A stretch of DNA of 64,000 nt, from the NCBI RefSeq assembly GCF_006874475.1, contig NZ_VIRM01000031.1:1-64000 (forward strand). The letters run 5' to 3'. The notes below the pieces were generated by a model. That model was not told the DNA's origin, did no database searches, and saw only the letters and a list, made by a program, of their open reading frames with translations. Shown one piece after another: positions 17,097-27,130 of this stretch (the first letter of the stretch is position 1; every line of letters starts with the position of its first letter). The position numbers and the translations under genes were made by a program. The stretch comes from Microbispora hainanensis (GTDB lineage Bacteria > Actinomycetota > Actinomycetes > Streptosporangiales > Streptosporangiaceae).

Positions 17097-18290
17097 CTAG
17101 CCCCTGCTGCCGGCGGCGGCGCGCAGCCGCTCGATGCGTTCCGCGTCGTATCCGAGCACCTCGCCCAGGACGTACGCGGCGTCCTCGTCGCGCCGGGGAG
17201 CGCGCATGTGGGTGCGTTTCCCCGCACCCACCCGCAGCGGGCTCGCGACCTGCCGCACGGTGCCGAAATAGGGGTGCTCGGTCTCGACGACCATGCCCCT
17301 GGCGACGGTGTGCGGATCCTTCAGGGCCTGCGCCACGGTGTTCACCGGCCCGCACGGCACCCCGGCCGCCCGCAGCAGGCCCAGCCAGTGCTCGCTCGTG
17401 CCGGTGGCGAACACCGCCTCCAGCTCGGCGACCAGCGCCTCGGCGTTCTCCCGCCGGGCGGCGAAGTCCCGATATCGGGGGTCGTCCGGCCACTCCGGGT
17501 GCCCGAGGACCTCGGCGAGCCGGCGGAAGAACTTCTCCTTCGGGCAGGCGACCACCAGCCAGCCGTCTCCCGTCGGGAAGGCCTGGAAGGGCACGAGCGA
17601 CGGGTGGGCGGAGTGGTGGGTGCGCCGGGGCTCGAAGTCGCCGTTGAGCCGCCAGGCGGCCGGATAGGTCAGCATCGAGATCGCCGTGTCGAACAGGCTG
17701 ACGTCGCAGTCGGCGCCGACGCCGTCGCGCCGCGCGGCGTGCAGCGCGGCCAGGATGGACGCCGCCGCGACCAGCCCGCCCGAGTAGTCCACGAGCGACA
17801 GCCCCGACTTGGTGGGCGGTCCGTCGGGCTCGCCGGTGAGGTCCATCCAGCCGGCCATGCCCTGCAGCACGTAGTCGTACCCGGGCTCGGTGCTGCGCGG
17901 CCCGGTCATGCCGAACCCGCTGAGCGAGCTGCACACGATCGCCGGGTTGAGATGCTTGAGGTCGTCGTAGCGGATCCGCAGCTTGGCCGGGACGTCCCCC
18001 CGCAGGTTCGAGTGCACCACGTCGCTGACCCTGACCAGGTCCTCGAACACGGCGCGGCCCTCCGGCGTGGAGATGTCGAGGCTGAGGCTGCGCTTGTTGC
18101 GGTTGAACGTCTCGAAGAACAGGCTGTCCTCGCCGTGCTGCTCGGGAACGACGTATCTCCCGATGTCACCGCCGGTCGACGGGTCCTCGATCTTGATGAC
18201 CTCGGCTCCCAGGTCCGCCAGGTGCACGCTGCCGAACGGTCCCGCGCCGTACTGCTCGATGGCGATGATCCTGACGTCCTCCAGCGGCAT
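17097..18290 (-). CDS. CaiB/BaiF class III CoA-transferase, probably mesaconate CoA-transferase
   Basis: 397 residues. LEDVRIIAIEQYGAGPFGS is the family opening. GAEVIKIEDPSTGGD follows, then NRNKRSLSLDISTPEGR. The catalytic Asp is in CDVSLFDTAISML. The start ATG shares one base with the stop of the methylaspartate ammonia-lyase gene (TGATG), so the two are made together. Class III enzymes move CoA between carboxylic acids, usually from succinyl-CoA. Directly after an enzyme that makes mesaconate, the simplest assignment is mesaconate activation. The homologous step exists in the haloarchaeal methylaspartate cycle and in itaconate catabolism. The acceptor is inferred from context, not from residues. 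Confidence 0.82.
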   Translation of the reverse strand: MPLEDVRIIAIEQYGAGPFGSVHLADLGAEVIKIEDPSTGGDIGRYVVPEQHGEDSLFFETFNRNKRSLSLDISTPEGRAVFEDLVRVSDVVHSNLRGDVPAKLRIRYDDLKHLNPAIVCSSLSGFGMTGPRSTEPGYDYVLQGMAGWMDLTGEPDGPPTKSGLSLVDYSGGLVAAASILAALHAARRDGVGADCDVSLFDTAISMLTYPAAWRLNGDFEPRRTHHSAHPSLVPFQAFPTGDGWLVVACPKEKFFRRLAEVLGHPEWPDDPRYRDFAARRENAEALVAELEAVFATGTSEHWLGLLRAAGVPCGPVNTVAQALKDPHTVARGMVVETEHPYFGTVRQVASPLRVGAGKRTHMRAPRRDEDAAYVLGEVLGYDAERIERLRAAAGSRG

Positions 18291-19546
18291 CACGGCAGGA
18301 CCGGCTTTCCGCGTGCCGCGGCGATCGCCGCCACCCGTGCCATCTCGTTTCCCACGATCATCAGTCCCTCGTCCACTCCCATGCCGGGCTTGGCCAGCAC
18401 CTGTCCCGCGCCGCAGGCCATGGCGACGTTGGCGCTGACCTGCGCCGAGCGGTCCGTCTCGTTGCACGTGCCGCCGCAGTACGCGACGAGCCCGCGGTCG
18501 CGCACCAGCAGCAGCGCCTCGATCGTGTTGCCGATGCCGCCGAGGTCCGGTGTCTTGACGTGGATCACGTCGGCCGCGCCCCGGCCGACGAACATCTCGA
18601 TGTCCTCCAGGGTGTTGCACCACTCGTCCACGGAGATCTTCACCCGTGCGTCCATCCGCCGCAGGGCGGACCGCAGCCGGACGTACGTCTCGATCTGCGC
18701 CTCCCGGTTCCCGGCGTCGATGGGGTGCTCGACCACCAGCTCGTACGGGACCGCGATCTCCCCGAGACGGGCGAGATAGGCGGCGACCGCGTCGACGTCG
18801 CCGTCGAAGGCGAGGCCCACGGTGCCGTAGGTGTCGATGTGCAGCCTGGGCGTGTACGCGCTGTCCGGGCGCAGCTCCCCGATCCTCTTCACCAGCCACC
18901 GCAGGTAGTCCTCGAGGATCTCGCCGCCCCGGCCCAGCTTGGTGTCGACGTTGTTGATCAGGCCGTGCGGAAGGACGTCCACCCGTTTGAGGATCATCTT
19001 CTCCGCGTTGGCGTACCGGTCGTCGCCGGTCTGCGCGAACATCGGCACCGGTCGCAGATCGACGCCGGTGGCGTACTCGTCCCGGACGACCTCGGCCATG
19101 GTGAGCCGCCGGCTCTGCGCGACGGCGTCGAGCACCGCCTGCGTCACGCCGTAGCGGATGGCCGTGTGCAGCGGGCCTGAGGCCGTACGGCACGCGTCCA
19201 CCCGCCCGGCCAGCTCGCGGAACGAGCCGAGCTCCGCGCCGGTCAGCATCGGGACGAGGTGCTCCTCGACGTCCCGGCGGGCCGCCTCGGCGCTGAACAG
19301 CGGGTCGCGGCCACCGGCGCCGCTGTACTGCACCGCCGCGCAGTCGCCGTAGGCGACCGAGCCGTCTTCGAGGAACAGCATCACCGACAGCGCCTCGCCC
19401 GCCTGCCGTACGGCGGAGAACCCGGGCGTGACCGGGTCGCCCGCGTAGGTGAAGCCGTCGTGCTCCGCACCTGCCCTGATCGCCGCCTGGTCGTCGGCGA
19501 AGAAGCCGGCCCGCACCGGCTGCGCGAGCACCTTGACGATCTTCAT
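18290..19546 (-). CDS. Methylaspartate ammonia-lyase
   Basis: 418 residues, close to the roughly 413 of the clostridial enzyme and collinear with it. It removes ammonia from 3-methylaspartate to give mesaconate (EC 4.3.1.2). The enolase-type barrel has the magnesium ligands Asp238 (LHIDTYGT), Glu273 (VVEHP) and Asp307 (ISVDEW), and the two catalytic bases His194 (DVLPHGLINN) and Lys331 (VKTPDLGG) at the same numbers as in Clostridium tetanomorphum. Gln73, Gln172, Thr360, Cys361 and Leu384 also match. Position 329 is His where I recall Gln in the clostridial protein. The N-terminus GFFADDQAAIRAGAEHDGFT and CAAVQYSGAGGRDPLF are diagnostic. ATGA overlap with the D-aminopeptidase gene. Confidence 0.93.
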   Translation of the reverse strand: MKIVKVLAQPVRAGFFADDQAAIRAGAEHDGFTYAGDPVTPGFSAVRQAGEALSVMLFLEDGSVAYGDCAAVQYSGAGGRDPLFSAEAARRDVEEHLVPMLTGAELGSFRELAGRVDACRTASGPLHTAIRYGVTQAVLDAVAQSRRLTMAEVVRDEYATGVDLRPVPMFAQTGDDRYANAEKMILKRVDVLPHGLINNVDTKLGRGGEILEDYLRWLVKRIGELRPDSAYTPRLHIDTYGTVGLAFDGDVDAVAAYLARLGEIAVPYELVVEHPIDAGNREAQIETYVRLRSALRRMDARVKISVDEWCNTLEDIEMFVGRGAADVIHVKTPDLGGIGNTIEALLLVRDRGLVAYCGGTCNETDRSAQVSANVAMACGAGQVLAKPGMGVDEGLMIVGNEMARVAAIAAARGKPVLP

Positions 19547-20367
19547 TCGACCAGCCCCCGGCACAGCAGCACGACGGTGATGAACGTCTGGTAGATCCAC
19601 AGCGGGTCGTCTCCGACGATGACCGCCGACAGGTCCCCGGTCCGCTCGACTCCGGCGATCCTGGCGGCCAGCTCGCAGTAGTCGCTGCTGCGGAAGGAGA
19701 TGCCGAGCGTGACCGGCAGCTCGAAGGACGGCGGCGCCGCGCCCGCCAGGTGCTCGACGGCCTCGTGCGCCCGCTCGCGGATCAGGTCCCGCGCGGCCTC
19801 CGGGTGCAACGCCTCGGCGGAGAAGCGGGACACCGACCGCTTGACGACCGCGGCCTTGATCCCCGGGCAGAACCGCTCGGTCTCCTCGGCGGTCGTCGCG
19901 TCACCGGTGACCAGCACGATCGGCACCTGGTGCGCGGCCGCCACGAGCGCGTTGATGCCCGCCTCACCGGCGACGACGCCGTTGATCTTCACCTCGGCGA
20001 ACGCCGACGGGAAGTAGGTGTGCGACAGGACCGAGCCCCTGCTGCCCATCGATCCGTGATAGGAGACCAGGAAGATCGCGTCGAAGGTGGAGTCGAGCCC
20101 CTGCATCATGTACATCGGCTTGTAGCGGCCGGACAGATAGCCGGCGCGTCCGGCGAGCGCGTCCGGTTTCAGGTTCGCCATCTTCGAGTGCGCGTCGTTC
20201 ACCAGGAACTCCGTGGCGCCCGCCCGCATCGCGCCCTCGATGGCGGCGTTGATCTCCCCCGTCAGCAGCTCGGTGTAGTACGGATACTGCGAACCGCCGA
20301 TGACGCACTGGTCCCAGTCCACCACGCCGGCGGTCCCCTCCATGTCGGAGGAGATGAAGATTTTCAC
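19543..20367 (-). CDS. M55-family D-aminopeptidase (DppA type)
   Basis: 274 residues from GTG 20367 (GTGA overlap with the upstream gene). The zinc ligands of Bacillus DppA are present at or near the same numbers: Asp8 and Glu10 in SSDMEGTAG, His60 in LVNDAHSKM, His104 in VSYHGSMG, and a Glu in VVAGEAGINA. LSHTYFPSAF holds the catalytic His region. The family removes N-terminal D-amino acids from short peptides in a decameric ring. Encoding it inside an operon with a peptide importer mirrors the dpp operon of Bacillus and implies peptides with D-residues, such as cell-wall or non-ribosomal peptides. Confidence 0.92.
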   Translation of the reverse strand: MKIFISSDMEGTAGVVDWDQCVIGGSQYPYYTELLTGEINAAIEGAMRAGATEFLVNDAHSKMANLKPDALAGRAGYLSGRYKPMYMMQGLDSTFDAIFLVSYHGSMGSRGSVLSHTYFPSAFAEVKINGVVAGEAGINALVAAAHQVPIVLVTGDATTAEETERFCPGIKAAVVKRSVSRFSAEALHPEAARDLIRERAHEAVEHLAGAAPPSFELPVTLGISFRSSDYCELAARIAGVERTGDLSAVIVGDDPLWIYQTFITVVLLCRGLVE

Positions 20368-21310
20368 GACAGCACGCTCCTCGGGCGGGACTCCGGACCG
20401 GTCGAGCTCTCGGTCATCACCACGTAGTACGAGCCGGCCTGTCCCGCCGCCGCACCGTGCCGGCCGTCCGGCGTGAGGGCGAGACAGCGCAGCTCGGCAC
20501 GGAACTCGTCGGGCAGGGTGGCCGCGTCGGCGAGCATCGCCAGGCACGCCTCCGAGGGGTCGAGCCCGCGCGCGAGGTCCGCGACGATGCCCCGGGCGCC
20601 GAGGACCCGCATGCTCAGCTCTCCCCGGCCGGTGCAGGCGGCCCCTCCGTACCGCGCGTCGGCGTAGTTTCCCGCGCCGGGAACGGCGGAGTCCCCGATA
20701 CGCCCCGGGTATTTCCAGGGGTAGCCGCTGGTGGACACGCCCACGACGAGCTCGCCCGAGGCGTCGAGGGCGATGATGTTGATGGTCCCCCAGGGCCCGT
20801 CGTGCGGGGCGAAGCGGTTGACGAGTTCGAGCGCGGTCCGGCGGTACAGCTCGTCACCGGCCTGCGCCGCGGTCCGCTCGCCTTCGACGGACTCGTCCGA
20901 GGGCTGGAGCGCCGACACGAACAGCTTCTTGGACTCCTCGGTCAGCAGCTCCGCGCGGGCGAATCCGTTCTCCTCGGCGAACAGCTCGGCGCCCTCGCCG
21001 ACGAGGAGGCTGTGCTGCGGCAGCCGCTCCAGGACGGCCCGGGCGATGGAGACGGGGTTGGGAAACCCCTTCACCGCGCCGACGGCGCCGAAGGCCCTGG
21101 TCGAGCCGACCATCACCGACGCGTCGAGCTCCACCACGCCCCGGGCGTTCGGCAGCCCGCCGGTCCCGACGTAGTGGTCGTCCAGGTTGTCCTCGCACCT
21201 GCGCAGACCGGCCTCGACCGCGTCCAGCGCCGAGCCGCCGCGGGCGAGTATCTCCATGGCGGCGGGCAGACCTGCCTCGCTCCGCTCGCTGCCGATGACG
21301 ATCGGACCGC

Positions 21311-21314
<4 letters not shown>
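20364..21314 (-). CDS. Type 2 asparaginase/isoaspartyl-peptidase-like Ntn hydrolase
   Basis: 316 residues from GTG 21314 (GTGA overlap with the ATPase gene). It is synthesised as a precursor and should self-cleave before the Thr of HDGPWGTINIIALD, which becomes the N-terminal nucleophile. SALDAVEAGLRRCEDN and HYVGTGGLPN belong to the alpha chain, and RIGDSAVPGAGNYAD and GAACTGRGE to the beta chain substrate site. The family includes glycosylasparaginase and isoaspartyl peptidase, which act on the side-chain carboxyl of aspartate. That fits an operon ending in aspartate-analogue breakdown. Which of the two activities it has cannot be decided here. Confidence 0.87.
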
Positions 21315-22344
<1,030 letters not shown>

Positions 22345-22348
<4 letters not shown>

Positions 22349-23361
22349 CGCGTGCTCCCCGCTTCCTGCTCGGCCATCGCATTCCACCGCTCCGCCGTGT
22401 CCACGCGCCGGCAGGCGCTCCGTCTCCCCGGTCCGGCGGGCACCGGCTCCGGCTCGCCCTCCCGGCAGGCATCCTCGGCGAACGGGCATCGGGGGGCGAA
22501 GGAGCAGCCGGTCAGAGGCTGAGTAAGGTCCGGCGGCCGGCCGTGGATGGTCAGCAGCCGGGCCACCCGCCGGTCCGGGTCGGGCACCGACCGCAGCAGG
22601 GAGAAGGTGTACGGATGCCGGGGCTCGGTCACCAGATCGACCAGGTCGCCCGACTCGACCACCTTGCCCGCGTACATGACGTACAGCCGCGAGCAGGTCT
22701 GGCTGACCACGGCCAGGTCGTGGCTGACCAGCAGCAGGCTGACGTTCTCCTCCTGCTTGAGCTGCCGCAGGACGCCGAGCACCTGGGCCTGGATCGTCAC
22801 GTCCAGGGCCGTGGTCGGCTCGTCGGCGAGGATGAGCCGGGGCTTGGTCGACAGCGCGATCGCGATGCAGACACGCTGGCGCATCCCGCCGGACAGCTGG
22901 TGCGGATACAGCTCGTAGCGACGCTCGGGATCGGCTATCCCGACCTCTCTCATGAGGTCGACGGCGATCGCCCTGGCCTCGCCGCGCGACTTGCCGAGCC
23001 TGCGCAGGGGCGCCTCGGCGATCTGGTCGCCCACGCGCATGACCGGGTTCAGCGCCGTCAGCGAGTCCTGGAAGATCATGCTCATCGTGTCGGACAGCCG
23101 GCTCCGCAGTTGCTTGGCAGGCAGCCCGGTGACGTCCTCGCCGTCGATGAGGATGGTTCCCGAGACGATCCGCGCCGGGCGGGGCAGCAGCCCGAGCAGC
23201 GCGCGCAGGGTGAGGCTCTTGCCCGAGCCCGACTCGCCGACCAGCCCCACCGACTCGGCCGCGCCCACCGTGAGGGACACGCCGCGGACCGCGTGCAGCC
23301 GCGCGTGCGGCATGGGGATGTCGACGTGCAGGTCGTGCACTTCGAGCAGCGGAGGGGTCAT
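22345..23361 (-). CDS. Peptide ABC importer ATPase (DppD/OppD type)
   Basis: 338 residues with Walker A GESGSGKSLTL, Q-loop FQDSLTALNPVMRV, signature LSGGMRQRV, Walker B LILADEPTTALD and switch His in LVSHDLAVV. The C-terminal peptide-transporter extension GCSFAPRCPFAEDAC is present. ATGA overlap with the permease gene upstream and GTGA overlap with the DppF-type gene downstream. Confidence 0.93.
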
Positions 23362-24221
23362 TGGTTCGCCTTCTCCACGATGCCGTCCGCGATCAGCGCA
23401 AGTGCGAGTCCCGTGACGACGACGGCCAGGCCCGGGATCGTGGACATGTACCACTTGGTCAAGAGGAACTGCTGACCTTCCTGGATCATGGTTCCCCAGT
23501 CGGGGGTCGGCGGCGGCACGCCGAGGCCGAGGAAGCCGAGGGTCACGATCGCCAGCAGGGTGAGCACGATGTCGCTCATCGAGAAGATGATCGCCTGCAG
23601 GACGACGTTCGGCAGCAGGTGCCGGAGCAGGATCCGCCATGTCGGCAGGCCGCTGGCCCGCGCCGCCATGGCGTACTCCTGCTCCTTGGCGACGAGGACC
23701 TGACCGCGGACGATGCGGCAGTACGCCACCCATCCGACCAGGGTCACCGCGACGTAGATGCTGGTCGTCCCCGGCCCCATCGCGAACACCAGCGCGATGA
23801 CCAGGACCAGGAACGGGAACGCGATCACCATGTCCACGATCCGGCCGATGACGGCGTCCACCCATCCGCCGAACCATCCCGCGATCAGCCCGATCAGGCT
23901 GCCGATGATCAGCGGCGAGATGACCGCCACCACGCCGACCCGCAGGTCGACCCGGGCTCCGTAGAGCAGCCGGGCCAGCACGTCGCGCCCGAGCGCGTCG
24001 GTGCCGAGCAGGTGGCCCGGCGCGCCGGGGTCGAGGAATGCGGCCTGGAGGTTCTGCTTGATCGGGTCCTGGCTCGTCAGCAGGGGCGCGCAGAGCGCGA
24101 GGGCGACGATCAGGCCGAACAGGATCAGCCCGGCGACGAGCGGCGCGTTCCACCGCCCACGCCGCCGGCGGCGGCCGGAACCCGCCGGCGCGGCGGGGGC
24201 CGCGGAAGTGATCGCGCTCAT
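23358..24221 (-). CDS. Peptide ABC importer permease (DppC type)
   Basis: 287 residues. A Pro/Ala/Arg-rich N-terminus is followed by a first membrane helix (APLVAGLILFGLIVALAL), the DppC marker GTDALGRDVLARLLYGARV, and five more helices. The EAA loop that contacts the ATPase is AARASGLPTWRILLRHLLPN. It pairs with the DppB-type permease. ATGA overlaps on both sides. Confidence 0.92.
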   Translation of the reverse strand: MSAITSAAPAAPAGSGRRRRRGRWNAPLVAGLILFGLIVALALCAPLLTSQDPIKQNLQAAFLDPGAPGHLLGTDALGRDVLARLLYGARVDLRVGVVAVISPLIIGSLIGLIAGWFGGWVDAVIGRIVDMVIAFPFLVLVIALVFAMGPGTTSIYVAVTLVGWVAYCRIVRGQVLVAKEQEYAMAARASGLPTWRILLRHLLPNVVLQAIIFSMSDIVLTLLAIVTLGFLGLGVPPPTPDWGTMIQEGQQFLLTKWYMSTIPGLAVVVTGLALALIADGIVEKANQ

Positions 24222-25159
24222 GCGAGCTGAACCCGGGGATCGAGGGCGGAGTGGGCCACGTCGGTCAACAGGTTCACGACCACGACCATGATCGCGAAGA
24301 CCAGAGTGATTCCCTGCACGGTGGGGAAGTCCCTTCCGAAGATGGAATTGATCATCTGCTGCCCGATGCCGGGGAGCGAGAAGACCCGTTCGACCACCAG
24401 CGTCGATCCCGTGAGATAGGCGATGTTGACGCCCAGGACGGTGACGGACGAGACGGCGGCGTTGCGCAGGGCGTGTCCGAGCACCACCCTCGCGGTGCTG
24501 ATCCCCTTGCTGTGCGCCGTCACGATGTAGTCGCTGCTCAGCACCTCGATCATGCTGGCGCGCAGGCTGCGGATCACGATCGGCGCGAGCGTCAGGGCGA
24601 CCGTGATGCCGGGCAGCACGATGCCGCGCACGTGTTCGGCCAGGCTCTGGCCGTATCCCCCGACCGGGAACCAGCCCAGCTTCAGCCCGAAGACCACGAT
24701 GAGCGCGATGCCCAGCAGGAACGCCGGCAGCCCCAGGCCCACGACCGGCACCGCCCGGATGATGTTGTCGGCGATCCCGTTGCGCCGCGCCGCGGCCAGG
24801 ACGGCCAGCGGCACGGCGATCAGCAGCGTGAAGAAGGTGCCCGAGACCAGCAGCCAGATCGTCACCGGCAGGCTGGTCGCGATCAGCCCGAGGACCGAGC
24901 TGTTGTACACGTAGGAGAATCCGAGGTTGCCCTGCAGCAGGTGGCCCAGGAACGTCAGATACTGGCTCAGCAGTGGCTTCTCGAGCCCCATCTGGTCGCG
25001 CAGTTCCTTGACCGCCTGCGGCGTGGCGTGCACCCCGAGCAGGGTCGCCGCCGGGTCTCCCGGGATCAGCCGGATCAGGAAGAAGACGATGAACGAGATC
25101 CCGAGCAGCACCGGGATCAGCGACACCACCCGTTTCAGGATGTAGACGACATATCTCAT
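24218..25159 (-). CDS. Peptide ABC importer permease (DppB type)
   Basis: 313 residues with the DppB opening YILKRVVSLIPVLLGISFIV, the RLIPGDPA motif after helix 1, and five further helices. The cytoplasmic EAA loop is TAHSKGISTARVVLGHALRN. It follows the binding-protein gene by 41 bases and overlaps the DppC-type gene. Confidence 0.92.
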   Translation of the reverse strand: MRYVVYILKRVVSLIPVLLGISFIVFFLIRLIPGDPAATLLGVHATPQAVKELRDQMGLEKPLLSQYLTFLGHLLQGNLGFSYVYNSSVLGLIATSLPVTIWLLVSGTFFTLLIAVPLAVLAAARRNGIADNIIRAVPVVGLGLPAFLLGIALIVVFGLKLGWFPVGGYGQSLAEHVRGIVLPGITVALTLAPIVIRSLRASMIEVLSSDYIVTAHSKGISTARVVLGHALRNAAVSSVTVLGVNIAYLTGSTLVVERVFSLPGIGQQMINSIFGRDFPTVQGITLVFAIMVVVVNLLTDVAHSALDPRVQLA

Positions 25160-25200
25160 CGTTGCTCTCGCTCCAGGTTCTCAGTCCGCATCGGCCCGGC

Positions 25201-26850
25201 TCAGAGCGAGACGTCTTCCATGTGGTACGACCCGGTCGGCAGCACCTTGAAGCCCTGCACGCTGCTCGCCGTCGCGTACGGGAAGGGCGTGTAGAACAGG
25301 AACGCGAGGAACGCGGATTCGGCGGCCTTCTGCTGGAGCTCGCTGTACAGGGCCTGGCGCTTGGTCTTGTCGAACTCCTTCTGCGCCTTGTGGACCAGAT
25401 CGATGAGCTCCGGGTCGTCGAAGCCGGTGTCGAAGGAGTGCCCGCCGGACGTGGGATCGAGTGCGAACTGCGCCAGCTCGTCGGGGTCGGCCAGGTCCAT
25501 CGTCCAGTAGGAGTGCGCGATCTCGTAGTCCAGCTTGCCGGTCATGTCGTGCTGCGCGCTCGGGTCCACGTTCTGGATGTTCATCGTGATGCCCAGCTCC
25601 TTCAGCGACTCCTGCAGGACCTGCGCGATCGCCGCGTCCACCGCGTCGCCCGACATGGCGAGCCACGTCGTGGTGAAGCCGTTCGGCACGCTCGACTGGG
25701 CCATCTCCTCCTTGGCCTTGTTCATGTCGTACTGGATGCCGGGGCAGTTCTTGTCGTAGAACGGCGTGGACGGCATCAGGAACGAGTTCGCCGGGGTGCC
25801 GTTGCCGAACAGGATGGTCTTGATCAGCGCCTCCCGGTCGATGGCATACGAGATGGCGCGGCGCACATGAACGTCGTCGTACGGCTTCTTGTGCTGGTTC
25901 ATCATGATGTAGTCCGTCCGGGTGGACGGGAACAGGTCGACCTTCACGTTGGGCGTGTTCTTGAGCTGGTCGAGGCTGGAGAACGGCGGGCTCTCGTTGA
26001 TGTGCGCCTGCCCGCCCTGCAGCTGGATCGCGCGGGCGTTGCTGTCCGCGACCACCTTCCAGGTGACCGAGTCGAGGTACGGCTTGCCCGCCTGCCAGTA
26101 GGAGGGGTTCTTCTTCAGCGTGAGGGCACTGCCCTTCTGCCAGGTGCCCCACACGAACGGGCCGGTCCCGATCGGGCTGGCGTAGAACTCGTCCTTGCTC
26201 TTGCCCGCGTAGTCCTTGGGGATGATCCCGTTGTTCGGGCAGCTCAGGTCGGCGAGCAGCGGCGCCCACGGATACTTGGTGGTCACCACGACGGTGTAGT
26301 CGTCCGGCGTGGTCACCTCCTTGATCGCGGAGTTGATGAACTCCCAGCCGCCCTTGGTCTTGCTCGACTCGTCGATGGAGAACTTCACGTCCGCCGAGGT
26401 CATCGGCTGGCCGTTGTGGAACTTGACGTCCTTCCTGAGCTTCAGGGTGCACGACTTGTTGTCGGGCGACATCTCGTAGCTCTCCGCGAGCCAGGGCCTC
26501 ACCCCCTGGCCGTCGTCCGTCATGGCCACCAGCGGCTCGTAGATCTGCGCGTAGGTCCAGATCGAGGCGTTGCTGAACACCATCGTCTTGTCCATGTTGA
26601 CCGCGTCGTGGTCGCGGACGATGACCAGGTCGCCGCCCTTCTTGGCCGCGCCGGACGCGGCGCCGGACGAGGCGCCGGTGGAGGTGTCCGACGACGATCC
26701 GCAGGCTGCCAGCAACGGCGCGGACGCGAACGCCCCGAGGCCGAGCGCGCCGAGGTAGAGCATCCGGCGCCGGCTGATATCAGGTCCCCTGAGGCCGGCG
26801 AATATCTGCGAGGCCGATGGGATCGATGCGTCAGTGCTGTGGTCAGACAT
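25201..26850 (-). CDS. Peptide ABC importer solute-binding lipoprotein (family 5), Tat-exported
   Basis: 549 residues. The N-terminus has a twin-arginine signal (ISRRRMLYLGALG) and a lipobox ending at Cys50 (PLLAAC), so the folded protein is probably exported by Tat and anchored in the outer leaflet. A Ser/Ala linker follows. The body is the DppA/OppA type: LAESYEMSPDNKS, KDVKFHNGQPMTSADVKFSI, IGTGPFVWG and AISYAIDREALI. First gene of the leftward importer operon. Ligand not predictable; context suggests peptides or amides. Confidence 0.92.
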   Translation of the reverse strand: MSDHSTDASIPSASQIFAGLRGPDISRRRMLYLGALGLGAFASAPLLAACGSSSDTSTGASSGAASGAAKKGGDLVIVRDHDAVNMDKTMVFSNASIWTYAQIYEPLVAMTDDGQGVRPWLAESYEMSPDNKSCTLKLRKDVKFHNGQPMTSADVKFSIDESSKTKGGWEFINSAIKEVTTPDDYTVVVTTKYPWAPLLADLSCPNNGIIPKDYAGKSKDEFYASPIGTGPFVWGTWQKGSALTLKKNPSYWQAGKPYLDSVTWKVVADSNARAIQLQGGQAHINESPPFSSLDQLKNTPNVKVDLFPSTRTDYIMMNQHKKPYDDVHVRRAISYAIDREALIKTILFGNGTPANSFLMPSTPFYDKNCPGIQYDMNKAKEEMAQSSVPNGFTTTWLAMSGDAVDAAIAQVLQESLKELGITMNIQNVDPSAQHDMTGKLDYEIAHSYWTMDLADPDELAQFALDPTSGGHSFDTGFDDPELIDLVHKAQKEFDKTKRQALYSELQQKAAESAFLAFLFYTPFPYATASSVQGFKVLPTGSYHMEDVSL

Positions 26851-27130
26851 GCCTATCCTTCACGAGATGTCGCGGCGCTGCGCGGGGGTCGCTGTCGACC
26901 GAGAAGAGGCCTCAGCAACGGCCTTGGAGGATCCGATGGAGGATCAGATCGGTCTGCGACGAAGTATTGGAGCATGACGACGTTTCGTAAAGGTTACGGC
27001 GTCGATCAACTGTCATACGTAAGGTCGCCGTCCCGACTTCACCAGCAGATGAAGACTAGAGCATTCAAATCGGTTCAGGTAGTGTCCAACGGCAAAGCCC
27101 CCCAATCACTCCCAAACCAGGCGGCTTCTC
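26851..27130. promoter_or_regulatory. Divergent control region between the importer operon and the reductase/amidase gene
   Basis: 280 bases with lower GC in the middle. It contains TCAACTGT at 27006-27013 (ACAGTTGA on the minus strand), the same 8-mer found in the creatininase operon promoter at 16230-16237, and GTTTCGT near 26981-26987, which also recurs at 16245-16251. These may be sites for a shared regulator, with Lrp as the candidate. I could not assign a confident -10/-35 pair in either direction. Confidence 0.4.
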
